64,000 bases of DNA from Bacteroidota bacterium (GCA_947452905.1 CANGEP010000010.1:23756-87755), one strand, 5' to 3'. Shown: positions 44,011 through 53,984, numbered from the stretch's first letter. The notes: generated by a model from the sequence alone, not told the origin. A program made the numbers and translations.

Positions 44011-44574
44011 CTAGGCAATACTTTTTGGTGGAGGCCCTTGAATAGGTAAACAAGTGCTTAATAAATCCGTGCTTAACTGGCTGCCAAAAACCAATTTAAT
44101 GGAGGCCAATTTCTGTAAAGACCACTGTGGGCCTTGCTGAATATAATCAAAGCTTATAAATTTAGCAGTTGATTTTCCAATAGGTGTAGATGTTTTATCT
44201 GCTCCTTTTTGTTGTAAATCCTGTGCTAATTTGTAAAAATCTTCTCTTGCATTTTTTATATGTAAACGATCTTGGTTGGGTAATACTTTTATTTCCAAAC
44301 TATCATTATATACTCTTCTTTGAACATACTGATAAACAACTCCATTAATTACCATCTCCCCGTCTACTCGCTCAAACTTTGGATTGTTGGCATAGTAGGG
44401 TAAATTAATAGGGGTTTTGATGGTTACCAAAGAGGATTCATCATATTCATTTTGATCGATCATTGTAACTAATTGCTCAGTAGCTTTTTGATCGAAATAA
44501 TTAGACACTAAACGGTATCCGAAACCGTTAAATAGCATAATTGTTAAAAATAATATGGCCCCTAATTTTTTCAC
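44011..44574 (-). CDS. Small exported protein of unknown function
   Basis: 187 residues starting at GTG (44574). Residues 1-20 (KKLGAILFLTIMLFNGFGYR) are a membrane anchor or signal. The rest is mixed: a segment with NLPYYANNPKFERVDGEMVINGVVYQYVQRRVYNDSLEIKV-type strands, then a helical EDFYKLAQDLQQKG, ending in a Pro-rich QGPPPKSIA. I do not recognise a family. It lies 42 bp upstream of the haloperoxidase-like gene. A candidate promoter TTA-N20-TACTTTTA (-7 box 44579-44586) directly precedes the GTG, suggesting that the trio starts here. Confidence 0.6.
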   Translation of the reverse strand: MKKLGAILFLTIMLFNGFGYRLVSNYFDQKATEQLVTMIDQNEYDESSLVTIKTPINLPYYANNPKFERVDGEMVINGVVYQYVQRRVYNDSLEIKVLPNQDRLHIKNAREDFYKLAQDLQQKGADKTSTPIGKSTAKFISFDYIQQGPQWSLQKLASIKLVFGSQLSTDLLSTCLPIQGPPPKSIA

Positions 44575-44578
44575 TTCC

Positions 44579-44586
44579 TAAAAGTA
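44579..44586 (-). promoter_or_regulatory. Candidate promoter of the small-protein/haloperoxidase/barrel trio
   Basis: TACTTTTA on the minus strand is one base off TAnnTTTG, with TTA 20 bp upstream. It lies four bases before the GTG at 44574, so the transcript would be leaderless or start very close to it. Confidence 0.35.
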
Positions 44587-44698
44587 CAAAAAAATTCAAA
44601 ACAGTGTAATTTTGCTGGGTCGAAATTGCCCATTTTAGAGGATTTTGACCCCTTTAGGGACTTTTGGACAAGCTTTTAAAGTCCAACCCATTATTTAG

Positions 44699-44706
44699 TA
44701 TGTTTG
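44699..44706 (+). promoter_or_regulatory. Candidate -7 element for the SRPBCC/GyrI-like gene
   Basis: TATGTTTG matches TAnnTTTG, 21 bp before the ATG at 44728. Just upstream a 7-bp inverted repeat (GGACTTT...AAAGTCC, about 44658-44684) could be an operator. Confidence 0.35.
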
Positions 44707-44727
44707 TGCAGTTGTAAAATAGTTTTT

Positions 44728-45663
44728 ATGAAACAAAATGTAAAATTGATAATAGGTGCGGTATTGATGATTCTTTTTTTATTCATCTATTTATATATAC
44801 CTAATAAAATAGTAGTTAGTAATAATTTATTTGTTTTTCAAGCGGGTACAAGTGTTACAAGAGGACTTACTCAAATTGAATATTGGGATAAATGGGTGCC
44901 CTATAAAAGTATTGAGGGGCATAGCTTTATTTTAGAAGAGGGGAAATTAGAAGTAGTGGAATCCTTTATCGCTTCTGCCAAAACAAATTATATAATTGGT
45001 GATCAAATTATCCCTGTTTTCTTTTCAGCAGTGGATGCTGGCAAAGACAGTAGTTTAATTAGATTCGAAGCCATGATTGACAATCGCCATTTATCGCCTT
45101 TTACTAGAATTAGTAATTTTCTTGTCGCTAAAAAAATAGATAAAAAGCTAAATTTCCTTTTACAAAAAGCAGGTAGCTATTATAATACTACTACTGGTGT
45201 ATATGGTTTTGATATTAAAGAAACCAGAGTAAAGGATACCACTTTAATTACCATTCAAAAAAATCTAACCGACACACCTACCAACCTGCAAATTTATGCA
45301 CTCATTGATAAGCTATCTCAAAATATAAAAAATAAAAACGGCGTAATTAAAGGCGATCCCATGGTGAATATCACTTGGCAGGGCGAAAAAAATGTTTTTT
45401 TACAAGTAGCTTTTCCTTTAGCTGCTGATATAGCTACTGATGGGGAAAATCAAATTAAAAAAATGGTTTTAGGAAATATTTTAGTGGTGAAGGTGAAAGG
45501 AAATAATGAAAAAATAAATAAAGCTTTAGTAGCAACAGAAACCTTTATTCGCGATCATTTAAGAACCTCTCCTGCCATGCCATACGTAACTTATAACACT
45601 AACAGATTGTTAGAAAAGGATCCTTGTAAGTGGGAGTCTACAATTTACTACCCTATTTATTAA
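44728..45663 (+). CDS. Membrane-anchored protein with SRPBCC-like and GyrI-like ligand-binding domains
   Basis: 311 residues from the ATG at 44728 (MKQNVKLIIGAVLMILFLFI); the open frame extends eight codons further. An N-terminal membrane helix is followed by a region like SRPBCC (about 30-150, TQIEYWDKWVPYKSIEG). The C-terminal 160 residues have the GyrI/AraC effector-binding pattern: NITWQGEKNVFLQVAFPL, GNILVVKVKG, and an end like DPCKWESTIYYPI. Such domains bind small hydrophobic or cationic ligands. It is convergent with the second VCBS gene and overlaps its 3' end by 11 bp. No DNA-binding domain is present. Confidence 0.65.
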   Translation: MKQNVKLIIGAVLMILFLFIYLYIPNKIVVSNNLFVFQAGTSVTRGLTQIEYWDKWVPYKSIEGHSFILEEGKLEVVESFIASAKTNYIIGDQIIPVFFSAVDAGKDSSLIRFEAMIDNRHLSPFTRISNFLVAKKIDKKLNFLLQKAGSYYNTTTGVYGFDIKETRVKDTTLITIQKNLTDTPTNLQIYALIDKLSQNIKNKNGVIKGDPMVNITWQGEKNVFLQVAFPLAADIATDGENQIKKMVLGNILVVKVKGNNEKINKALVATETFIRDHLRTSPAMPYVTYNTNRLLEKDPCKWESTIYYPIY

Positions 45664-48600
45664 ATTGAATAATTCTTAGGCTATCGCTGTTCATCCCTAA
45701 AACAAATGCGTTTTGCTTTCCAATTTGTATGGGTTTTATTTTTCGCACCTGCCCTTTTACTACTAAGCCATTAAAAGGTACGGCTTCGAATTGAGCCTTT
45801 CCCTTGTTTAGTAATAAAGTGCCGTAATCTGCATCGTACCTACCCATTTGTACATTGTTATCGTAAAAATTACCCATTAAAATAATATCAGGCAAAGAGT
45901 CGCCATTCGCATCGCAAATAGTAGCTGTTTTATAAGTACTTGTTTGTGCTTCCCAAGGTAAATTTTGTGGGATAAAATGTCCTTTGCCATCATTTATAAA
46001 AATAGTGTTCGCAAAATGATAAGCTTGATATTTTTTTGAAGATTTTAATTTATCCTTTGTGAAAATATCTTCTAGTTTAGCTTTAGCAAAATCTTCGGCA
46101 TATAAAAAGTTTTTCTTTACTTTAGGAATTTGTCTTTGAATTTCATCTTTATTGGCAAATGGAACTTCTTTTCCTTGTAAATAAAAAGTAACAATTTGTT
46201 CGGCTTTACCATTGTCATCAAAATCATTATAGTACATGCTGATAGGCTCTTCTTTAGTCGCTTTTAAGCGTGTGTTTAAGCCTAAATTTCCAGCAATGAT
46301 ATCCAAATCCCCATCTCCATCAATATCAACAGGCAAAGTAAAATTCCACCAACCAGGAAGTTCAGTTAAACTCGTTTTAGACCAAGGTTGGGTTTGTGTA
46401 TTTACAATATCAATGCCACCCCATTGATGTGTAATAATAATTTCTTTATGGCCATCACCATTCACATCAGCCTGGGTGGCACTTGTAATAAATCCTATTT
46501 CAGTTAAGCAAGGGGCCATTGAGCTTGTTACTTCTTTAAAATGTCCATCGCCGGTATTTAAAAGTACATAAGAATTTGCAGGAGCCCCATAACTCATAGC
46601 CACCACTCTAGAACCAATAAATAAATCGGGACACCCATCCTGGTTAAAATCGTCGGCAATAATTGAGGAACTTTGATTGTACACTGGAATTGCGTTAGGA
46701 AGTTTGGTAAGTACACCTTTGCCATCATTTAAATATACTCTCGATAACATATTCACATCCTTTCCATAATATTCATTACCTCCACTGGCTACAATTAAAT
46801 CCAAGTTTCCATCTTTATTTACATCTACCCAAGTGGCATCTACGTCCTCGTAATTACTATCTAAAGCAAAAGCAGGTTGTACTGTTTTTATAAATTTGCC
46901 GTTTTTTTGTTGTGCAAATAAAGCCCCCGCGTATCCTCTTGCACCACCAATAAAAATATCTTCTAAACCATCTTTATTCATATCGGCAATAGCTAAGGCG
47001 GGGCCTTCGGTCGAATTCATTTGTGGCACTAACTGCTCTCGATTAAATTCTTGGAACACATTTTCTTGATGTAAAAAAGCAACCCCCGTTTCCTTGGTTA
47101 TATCAGACATAGGAAATCCCATCACAGGCCAATGTTTATTAATAAGATCATAGTTAAACAAAGGCAAGCCTTTTTGATACACTAGTTTTAGGGTACTATT
47201 TTTTGCTTTAGTAAGGTCTAATTTTTGAAAAGTATTATCGGGCCATACAAGAAAAGCTGAATCTACTTTTGTGTTACTAAGACCTACTTGTATGGGAATT
47301 TCCATACTTGATAAAAACCCTTTAACGGGATACTTTTCGTAAGTACGAATTTGCTGATTGGCAAAAAGGATCAACTTTGCCCCAAGGGCATTAATATTAT
47401 TTTTATCGCCCTCTAATCGAATATTTACAAAGGCATTCTCTTTGTTTTGATTGGCTTTATTTTCATAAATAAAGGATTTATCATTCACGTTATTTACCAC
47501 TAAATCCAAATCGCCATCATTGTCAAAGTCGGCATAGGCAGCACCATTTGAATAAGAATTAGGGTTATTGGTGATGGCTTTTTCTTTATCATCAAAACTA
47601 AAATTGCCCTTATTTAAAAAAAACTGATTCGGAATTTTAATTTCAGGAAAACGATCAATTAAAGCCATATCCTTTTCCCCCATTTTATTGTCTCTAATTT
47701 TTTCTTGAATTTCTTGATTGGACACATAGTTTACATAATCCATATCATTCATTCGCTTGGGAATGCCATTGGCTATAAAAATATCTTTATTACCATCATT
47801 ATTAAAGTCCATGAACAAAGTGGCCCAAGACCAATCGGTAGCAAATATTCCCGCATACATCCCTAGCTCACTAAAATGTCCATTACGACGATTCCATTGT
47901 AAGTTGTTACGTGTATATTGATAATCATACCCCACCGAAATTTTGTATTTATAAATATCATAATCGTCCTCCCCTAATGACCTCTTTAATATATAGGGGT
48001 CCTTAGGTAACATATCCATTGATATGATTTCTGGAAAACCATCATTATTAACATCCGCTGCATCAACCCCCATGGAGTACTGACTCGTATGCATCATGCG
48101 ATCATGTTGCTCGTCTTTAAAGGTTCCGTTTTTTTGATTGATGTATAAATAATCGTTTTCATGAAAATCGTTTCCAGCATAAATATCAGGCCATCCATCA
48201 TTGTTAATATCTGAAACTACGACTCCTAGTCCGTAACTAATGGCCGAGCTATTTATTTTGGTGAGTTTTGTGACATCCGAAAAATGACCATTTTCATTTT
48301 TAAAAATTCGATCTCCCGATAAAGGGTCATAAGTACCAATAAAAGTATTGCGCGGAGCAAAAGTTCCATTTTGATGAACAGAATGATTTAATAAAAACAT
48401 ATCTAAATCCCCATCCATATCATAATCCATAAAGGCAGCTTGGGTACTAAAGCCTGAAAAATCTAACCCATAAGCGGCTGCTTCGTCTTTATACGTAGGA
48501 ACGCCATTTTGTATTCCTTTACACACTAATAATTGATTGCGATCTTTGAACTTTTCAAAATTGCCTAATCTACAAATATAAATATCCAAAAGTCCGTCAT

Positions 48601-48970
48601 TGTTAATGTCGATGACCGATACGCCTGTATTCCAAGCACTGTCTTGAGGGATATATGTTTTAGCAGTAATGTTTTCGAAATGCATATTCCCTTTATTAAT
48701 GTACATTTCATTTTTACCCTCATTAGATGCAAAAAAGATATCCGCTTTACCATCCTTGTTAAAATCTCCTACGCCTACCCCTGCACCATTATAATAATAC
48801 ATATAATGAAACATATTAAAAGTTTCTGTAGGATGCAGTTTGTTTTCAAATTCAATACCCGTTTTTTGAGCATCTAACATTTCAAATAGAGGTGCTTCTG
48901 GCATTAACCTATTACATGCCACCGATGTTAACAAAGCCACCCCCATAAATATTTTAGAAACAATTTGCAT
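45653..48970 (-). CDS. Giant FG-GAP/VCBS-repeat lipoprotein with ASPIC/UnbV domain (copy 2)
   Basis: 1,105 residues, lipoprotein signal VALLTSVAC (Cys19). The chain contains many integrin-like calcium loops, such as DFNKDGKADIFF, DINNDGLLDIY, DYDMDGDLDMF and DMNKDGLEDIFI, in two blocks that should fold as beta-propellers. Between them (about residues 520-590) is an ASPIC/UnbV domain, with NALGAKLILFANQQIRTYEK and a WPDNTFQKLDL end. The protein is predicted to be surface-exposed and calcium-binding. It starts 5 bp after the stop of its paralogue upstream, which has the same length and architecture. Such proteins often sit next to SusC/SusD pairs in Bacteroidota, but their substrate is not known. 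Confidence 0.85.
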   Translation of the reverse strand: MQIVSKIFMGVALLTSVACNRLMPEAPLFEMLDAQKTGIEFENKLHPTETFNMFHYMYYYNGAGVGVGDFNKDGKADIFFASNEGKNEMYINKGNMHFENITAKTYIPQDSAWNTGVSVIDINNDGLLDIYICRLGNFEKFKDRNQLLVCKGIQNGVPTYKDEAAAYGLDFSGFSTQAAFMDYDMDGDLDMFLLNHSVHQNGTFAPRNTFIGTYDPLSGDRIFKNENGHFSDVTKLTKINSSAISYGLGVVVSDINNDGWPDIYAGNDFHENDYLYINQKNGTFKDEQHDRMMHTSQYSMGVDAADVNNDGFPEIISMDMLPKDPYILKRSLGEDDYDIYKYKISVGYDYQYTRNNLQWNRRNGHFSELGMYAGIFATDWSWATLFMDFNNDGNKDIFIANGIPKRMNDMDYVNYVSNQEIQEKIRDNKMGEKDMALIDRFPEIKIPNQFFLNKGNFSFDDKEKAITNNPNSYSNGAAYADFDNDGDLDLVVNNVNDKSFIYENKANQNKENAFVNIRLEGDKNNINALGAKLILFANQQIRTYEKYPVKGFLSSMEIPIQVGLSNTKVDSAFLVWPDNTFQKLDLTKAKNSTLKLVYQKGLPLFNYDLINKHWPVMGFPMSDITKETGVAFLHQENVFQEFNREQLVPQMNSTEGPALAIADMNKDGLEDIFIGGARGYAGALFAQQKNGKFIKTVQPAFALDSNYEDVDATWVDVNKDGNLDLIVASGGNEYYGKDVNMLSRVYLNDGKGVLTKLPNAIPVYNQSSSIIADDFNQDGCPDLFIGSRVVAMSYGAPANSYVLLNTGDGHFKEVTSSMAPCLTEIGFITSATQADVNGDGHKEIIITHQWGGIDIVNTQTQPWSKTSLTELPGWWNFTLPVDIDGDGDLDIIAGNLGLNTRLKATKEEPISMYYNDFDDNGKAEQIVTFYLQGKEVPFANKDEIQRQIPKVKKNFLYAEDFAKAKLEDIFTKDKLKSSKKYQAYHFANTIFINDGKGHFIPQNLPWEAQTSTYKTATICDANGDSLPDIILMGNFYDNNVQMGRYDADYGTLLLNKGKAQFEAVPFNGLVVKGQVRKIKPIQIGKQNAFVLGMNSDSLRIIQFNK

Positions 48971-48975
48971 ATCGC

Positions 48976-51900
48976 TTATTGTGCTTTATTTAGTGTTAAC
49001 TGAACTGGATAATCATCATTTCTAATAAACAAAACAGAGGTTTTATTTTTACCTGGCAATTGCACAATATCTCTTACTTGTCCTGTTATCGCTAATCCAG
49101 ACGCTTTATCCTCTAGTACCTGCCATTGACGTTTCCCTTTATTTTTTAATACCAACCCATAATTGGCATCCAATCTTCCAAACTGTGGCAAAAATCCAAA
49201 TTGATTCCCTCCCATAATTAAATCTAGCTTACCATCACCGTTAACATCCATAGGTAACACCGCCGCTAGGGATGAAAATTGAACTTCTTTGGGTAGCTTT
49301 TGAATCTCAAATTGACCACCTCCTTTGCCCCATACAATGATAGAACTACAATAGTTAAATGTTTTTTGAGCTGCTTTAGCAATTAATTCGGGTTTAAATA
49401 ATTCTTGGAATGTTTTTTTAGCGTAGTCTTTATAATTTAAATTCTCTTTTTTAATAAGCGGTATTTGTTCTTGCATTTCTGCTTTTAAGAATACCGTATA
49501 ATCTTTCCCATGAATACTTCTGGTTAAAATTTTATCCATACTCTCATTACCATCAAAATCATACATCCATAATTTTACCGGATCTTGCGCAGTAGGTTTT
49601 AAATACCCATTCTCTCCCATATTCCCCAAAATTAAATCGGCATGTCCATCTCCATCTACATCGGCTACTTGAATGGTTTGCCACCAGCCTAATAAGTTAT
49701 TGAGATTCGATTTTTCCTCTACAAACTTTCCATTTTTATAAGAAAAAATTACGGGGTACATATAATCACCTACCACTACTAACTGATTTTCATGATTCCC
49801 AAGTACATCGGCCCAAACTGCCGAAGTAAGCATTCCCAATTGAGCAAATTGCGGTGCAAGGCTACTTGTTTTATCGATGAAATTACCATGGCCATCATTT
49901 TCATAAATTGCACTCTGAGGCGTTAGTCCATACTTTAAAGGAGTGTTTCTTGCTCCTACAAAAACATCTAAGTCCCCATCCTTATCATAATCCAAAGCTA
50001 CCATCGTACCCGTGTTCATTCCAAAATTGGGAAATGAATTTTCATGATAAGTAAAGTTTGCTTTGCCGTCGTTTAAAAATAAACGGTGATTAAGTAAGCC
50101 ACTATTCATTAATTTATCATTGCCGCCAGCACCCACTAATAAATCCAAATCGCCGTCCTTATCTGCATCAAAGAAAATAGAGGCCACATCTTCAAAATCT
50201 TTAAAGGGGGCAAAAGCAGGTGTTGATTTTTTAATAAATTCACCATTGACATTTTGAATATAAATAGCCCCACCTTTTCCACTGGTTGCACCAATAAAAA
50301 CATCTATTAATCCATCTCCATTTAAATCGCCTGTAGCCGCTTTGGGGCCTTCTTGTGAAATCATTCTTGGAATAATTCTTTCGGCATAAAAATCGACATG
50401 ATCATTCTCTACATGCATATCGTATTTTGAAGGCTCTACAGAAAATAATGGATTTGTTTTTTCTTGTTTTGGTGTAAATGAAATGTTCGATGTTTTAGCA
50501 ATATCAAAATGATAAAGAGTGTCTATCTTATTAACCTTAAAAGTACTGGCAGTTAAATTGGGCCATATAATTTGCAATGAATCAACCTTTGTACTAGTGC
50601 CTAAACCAAAAACTTGTTTATAATCGACCGACGACTGAAACCCTCTTGCAGGAATTACTTCTTTGGTTACTATCTGCCCATTCATAAATAAATTAATACG
50701 AGCACCTATGGCATTAGTATTTTGTGCATTTCCTTTTAATTGTATAGCTACATAATGATTTTTATTTTGCTCTCTGCTTTTATTTTTGAAAATAAAACTG
50801 GGCATATTGTTATTGTTCACCACCATATCCAAATCACCATCGTTGTCCAAATCGCCATAAGCAGCACCATTGGAAAAACTTGGAATGGCTAAGCCCCAAT
50901 CCTTGGCCGACTCTTTAAAAGTTAAATTGCCATTATTGCGATACATTTTATTGGCAATTGGCTGAGAACTCATTTTATCGATAATGCTACTTATCTCTTC
51001 TTTTTTACCTGTTAACACCATTTTTTGAATCATGGTATTGGCAAAAAAGTCGATGAAATCTTGATTGGTTAAATCTCTGTAAATTCCATTACTTACATAA
51101 ATATCATTATAGCCATCGTTGTCTGCATCAAAAATCATCTCCCCCCAACTCCAATCACTCGCTTCAACACCTGCATAATGTGCAATCTCTTTAAACTTGC
51201 CATTTTTATTATTTAGTTGTAAGGCATTATGCATAAACTGATGATAAAATCCGCTGCCTACTTTTAATCGATAAATATCAATATTATCAAAAGAGGTCGT
51301 TGTTTTTAAACGGTATTCATCGTCGGGTAACATTTCGGTGGTAAAAATATCAGGATAGCCATCGTTATTAATATCGGCCATATCGGTTCCCATGGAGGCA
51401 ATACTATTATGCTCCATATATTTTTCTAATTCATCTTTAAAAGTACCATTTTGCTGATTGATGTATAAATAGTCTCTCTCAAAAAAATCATTAGACACAT
51501 ACACATCGGGCCAACCATCTCCGTTTACATCACCAATGGTTACCCCTAAGCCAAAACTTATTAAGGAGCCATGAATACCAGCAACTTTAGATACTTCGGT
51601 AAAATGGCCATTGTTATTTTGATATAAATGATCGCCTCCTCCTTTTAAAAAATCGGCTACCTTAGAATCTTCTGCACGCACTTCTCTGGCATTACCATAA
51701 TTTAAAGTATTCACAGGAATAGGACTGTTGTTTACCATAAAGCAATCCAAATCGCCATCCATGTCATAATCAAAGAAAGAGGCATGTGTAGTGTAACCAT
51801 CATTGTCTAAACCATATTCAGCAGCACGTTCTGTAAAAGTTAAGTCGTGATTATTAATGAAGAGTTGGTTTTTGCGCAGTGCAGCATCCATCATATTACC

Positions 51901-52302
51901 TGCATTACAAACATAAATATCCAGCCAACCATCATTATTAATATCCACCATGGTAACCCCCGTGCTCCATTGTTTTTTATTTATAAAGCCCGCTTTGGTG
52001 GATATATCTTCGAATGTAAAATTCCCCTTATTTAAAAATAGTTTATTGGACCCTTGATTGGCGGTAAAAAATACATCAGGCAGTCCATCATTATTGATAT
52101 CACCGATACCTACCCCTGCCCCATTATAAAAATTACGGTACTTGAAAATATTATTATCCTTATCATCCGTAACTGTATTGGTAAATACGATGCCCGAATT
52201 ATCTACTTTTTCAAATAATGCATCTGCACTTGTTTTTTTACAAGCTACTGCCATACAAAGCAGGCTGCTAAAAGCCAATAAATGAAGGGTATTTTTTTTC
52301 AT
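48976..52302 (-). CDS. Giant FG-GAP/VCBS-repeat lipoprotein with ASPIC/UnbV domain (copy 1)
   Basis: 1,108 residues from the ATG at 52302 (MKKNTLHLLAFSSLLCMAVA, lipobox Cys21); a TTG four codons upstream is the alternative. The N-terminal block has calcium loops DINNDGLPDVFF, DINNDGWLDIY, DYDMDGDLDCF and DVNGDGWPDVY. An ASPIC/UnbV domain (about residues 540-600) follows, with NAIGARINLFMNGQIVTKEV and VDSLQIIWPN. A second propeller block then has DLNGDGLIDVFI, DADKDGDLDLLV and DVDGDGHADLIL. It lies between susD and its paralogue. A terminator-like stem after susD and a weak -7 box (TACTTTTA, 52326-52333) suggest partly separate expression. Confidence 0.86.
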   Translation of the reverse strand: MKKNTLHLLAFSSLLCMAVACKKTSADALFEKVDNSGIVFTNTVTDDKDNNIFKYRNFYNGAGVGIGDINNDGLPDVFFTANQGSNKLFLNKGNFTFEDISTKAGFINKKQWSTGVTMVDINNDGWLDIYVCNAGNMMDAALRKNQLFINNHDLTFTERAAEYGLDNDGYTTHASFFDYDMDGDLDCFMVNNSPIPVNTLNYGNAREVRAEDSKVADFLKGGGDHLYQNNNGHFTEVSKVAGIHGSLISFGLGVTIGDVNGDGWPDVYVSNDFFERDYLYINQQNGTFKDELEKYMEHNSIASMGTDMADINNDGYPDIFTTEMLPDDEYRLKTTTSFDNIDIYRLKVGSGFYHQFMHNALQLNNKNGKFKEIAHYAGVEASDWSWGEMIFDADNDGYNDIYVSNGIYRDLTNQDFIDFFANTMIQKMVLTGKKEEISSIIDKMSSQPIANKMYRNNGNLTFKESAKDWGLAIPSFSNGAAYGDLDNDGDLDMVVNNNNMPSFIFKNKSREQNKNHYVAIQLKGNAQNTNAIGARINLFMNGQIVTKEVIPARGFQSSVDYKQVFGLGTSTKVDSLQIIWPNLTASTFKVNKIDTLYHFDIAKTSNISFTPKQEKTNPLFSVEPSKYDMHVENDHVDFYAERIIPRMISQEGPKAATGDLNGDGLIDVFIGATSGKGGAIYIQNVNGEFIKKSTPAFAPFKDFEDVASIFFDADKDGDLDLLVGAGGNDKLMNSGLLNHRLFLNDGKANFTYHENSFPNFGMNTGTMVALDYDKDGDLDVFVGARNTPLKYGLTPQSAIYENDGHGNFIDKTSSLAPQFAQLGMLTSAVWADVLGNHENQLVVVGDYMYPVIFSYKNGKFVEEKSNLNNLLGWWQTIQVADVDGDGHADLILGNMGENGYLKPTAQDPVKLWMYDFDGNESMDKILTRSIHGKDYTVFLKAEMQEQIPLIKKENLNYKDYAKKTFQELFKPELIAKAAQKTFNYCSSIIVWGKGGGQFEIQKLPKEVQFSSLAAVLPMDVNGDGKLDLIMGGNQFGFLPQFGRLDANYGLVLKNKGKRQWQVLEDKASGLAITGQVRDIVQLPGKNKTSVLFIRNDDYPVQLTLNKAQ

Positions 52303-52337
52303 GTAAGTATCCAAATTTGGACCCGTAAAAGTACAAA

Positions 52338-52364
52338 AAAACCCCGCGATAAATCGCGGGGTTT
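52338..52364 (-). terminator. Strong stem-loop between susD and the VCBS gene pair
   Basis: ACCCCGCGAT (52341-52350) and ATCGCGGGGT (52353-52362) form a near loop-free palindrome. On the minus strand the stem is followed by a run of about seven T, so it is a full intrinsic terminator. It is 25 bp after the susD stop and would lower or end transcription before the VCBS genes. Confidence 0.8.
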
Positions 52365-52389
52365 GTATAATTAGTAACTAAACTAAATA

Positions 52390-53964
52390 TTAGTAACCTA
52401 CGTTTTGCTTCAAGTTTGGATTTGAAGATACCGCTTGGTTAGGAATAGGGTAAACTACTCTGAAAGCATCAGATTTAGCACTTCTTTCAACAACTGGATC
52501 GTTGAATTTGCCAAAACGGATTAAGTCAGGACGTCTAACTGCTTCTAAGTATAACTCACGACCTCTTTCAGCTAAGATATCAGTTAAAGTAACTGTAGCT
52601 AAAGTAGATGCACCAGCACGCTTTCTAATCGCATTTACGATAGAAGCTGCAGTTTCACCACCAGTTGCAGACGCACCTCTTAAGATAGCTTCTGCTTTCA
52701 TTAACAATGCATCAGAATAACGGAATAATACGAATTCGTTTTCATCGTTAAAGCCCATTTGGTCTCCTCTTAAAGGATACTTCATAGTTCTGATACCTTT
52801 AGCTTCTGTAGAGAAGAATAAAGAAACATCAGGAGTGAAAACTAATGGAGAACCAGAACGATCCTTAACCATTACTTTTTTACCACCCTCATATTTGTAT
52901 TGTTGACCTACTAAGAAACCAGGATTGAATCCAGAAACCTCTGTCATCTTACCTAAAGAATCATATCTTCTTTTATCTGCAGATTCAAATGAATTGTAGA
53001 AATCAGAAGTAGTAGTAAAACCATTCCAACCAGAGAAAGCTTGGTTGTAGTGAGTTCCCATACCAGTAGCCCAAGTTACATCTGCAGTACCACCAGTTTG
53101 GTTTGCTTTACCAGCACCATTAGTAGCTCTTGTTAAGATTAACTCAGTTGAAGCTGTGTTGTTATCCCATTTGAAATTATCCCAATAGCTGGTAGATAAT
53201 TTGAATTTACCAGAAGCTGTAATAGCATCTACTAAAGTTACTACTGCATTCATATCAGCAGCATCAAAAGAGAAAGTGGTTGGAGTTGAAGGATTCGCTT
53301 TATAAACAGCTTTGTTTAATAATAAACGAGCTTTTAAGAATTGTGCAGCTTGCTTATTTGCTTTGTGGTTATCGCTACCAGTACCAAATGAAGGTAAAGC
53401 AGCAATAGCAGCATCTAAGTCAGCAATGATCCAATCAAAAGCAGCAGCTCTTGCTTTTACTTCAGGAATATCATCCGCACCAGCTGTTGCTGAACGGTAA
53501 GGTACTTGACCATATAAGTCCATTACTTGAGTGGCAAAAAATGCTCTCAAGAATTTACCTTCTGCTTGTGCAGCACCAGAGCTTTTCTCAGCTACTAAAG
53601 TAGCTTGGAATAAAGCACCGTTTAATTGGTTCCAAGTATCATATAATTGGTTATGTGCACCATCTACTGCGTGTAAATGGATTTTTCTCCATGTACCGAA
53701 GTCATCCCAGTCAGTACCACGAGTTGGGCCTAATAACTCATCAGTAGAATGTTCTTGGAAGGCGAACCAGTTACCCTGAGAAGCTAAACCGTTTAATTGA
53801 CCATAAACAGAAGCTAAATCAGCAGTCGAAGCACCAGCTGAAGCTGCTGCAACTGACTTTGAACCAAACACCTTCTCGTCTAATTTAGAACAAGATACCG
53901 CTCCCACAGTTACTGCGATAGCAGCAAAGTAGATGGCCGTTTGTTTGATAAAATTATTTTTCAT
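52390..53964 (-). CDS. SusD/RagB-family outer-membrane nutrient-binding lipoprotein
   Basis: Surface lipoprotein lid of a SusC-type channel. The 524 residues begin with a lipoprotein signal (AVTVGAVSC, Cys26). The N-terminal TPR-like helices carry the SusD pattern (ASVYGQLNGLASQGNWFAFQ..., GKFLRAFFATQVMDLYGQVPY with conserved Tyr/Phe). The C-terminal part ends with the SusD hallmark FSDALLMKAEAIL-like ALLMKAEAILRG, IRKRAG, ILAERGRELYLEAVRRPDLIRFGKF and a short tail. It follows susC by 20 bp. The ligand cannot be inferred; the family binds glycans, peptides or other nutrients. Confidence 0.94.
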   Translation of the reverse strand: MKNNFIKQTAIYFAAIAVTVGAVSCSKLDEKVFGSKSVAAASAGASTADLASVYGQLNGLASQGNWFAFQEHSTDELLGPTRGTDWDDFGTWRKIHLHAVDGAHNQLYDTWNQLNGALFQATLVAEKSSGAAQAEGKFLRAFFATQVMDLYGQVPYRSATAGADDIPEVKARAAAFDWIIADLDAAIAALPSFGTGSDNHKANKQAAQFLKARLLLNKAVYKANPSTPTTFSFDAADMNAVVTLVDAITASGKFKLSTSYWDNFKWDNNTASTELILTRATNGAGKANQTGGTADVTWATGMGTHYNQAFSGWNGFTTTSDFYNSFESADKRRYDSLGKMTEVSGFNPGFLVGQQYKYEGGKKVMVKDRSGSPLVFTPDVSLFFSTEAKGIRTMKYPLRGDQMGFNDENEFVLFRYSDALLMKAEAILRGASATGGETAASIVNAIRKRAGASTLATVTLTDILAERGRELYLEAVRRPDLIRFGKFNDPVVERSAKSDAFRVVYPIPNQAVSSNPNLKQNVGY

Positions 53965-53984
53965 GTGTATAATTATTTAAGAAA

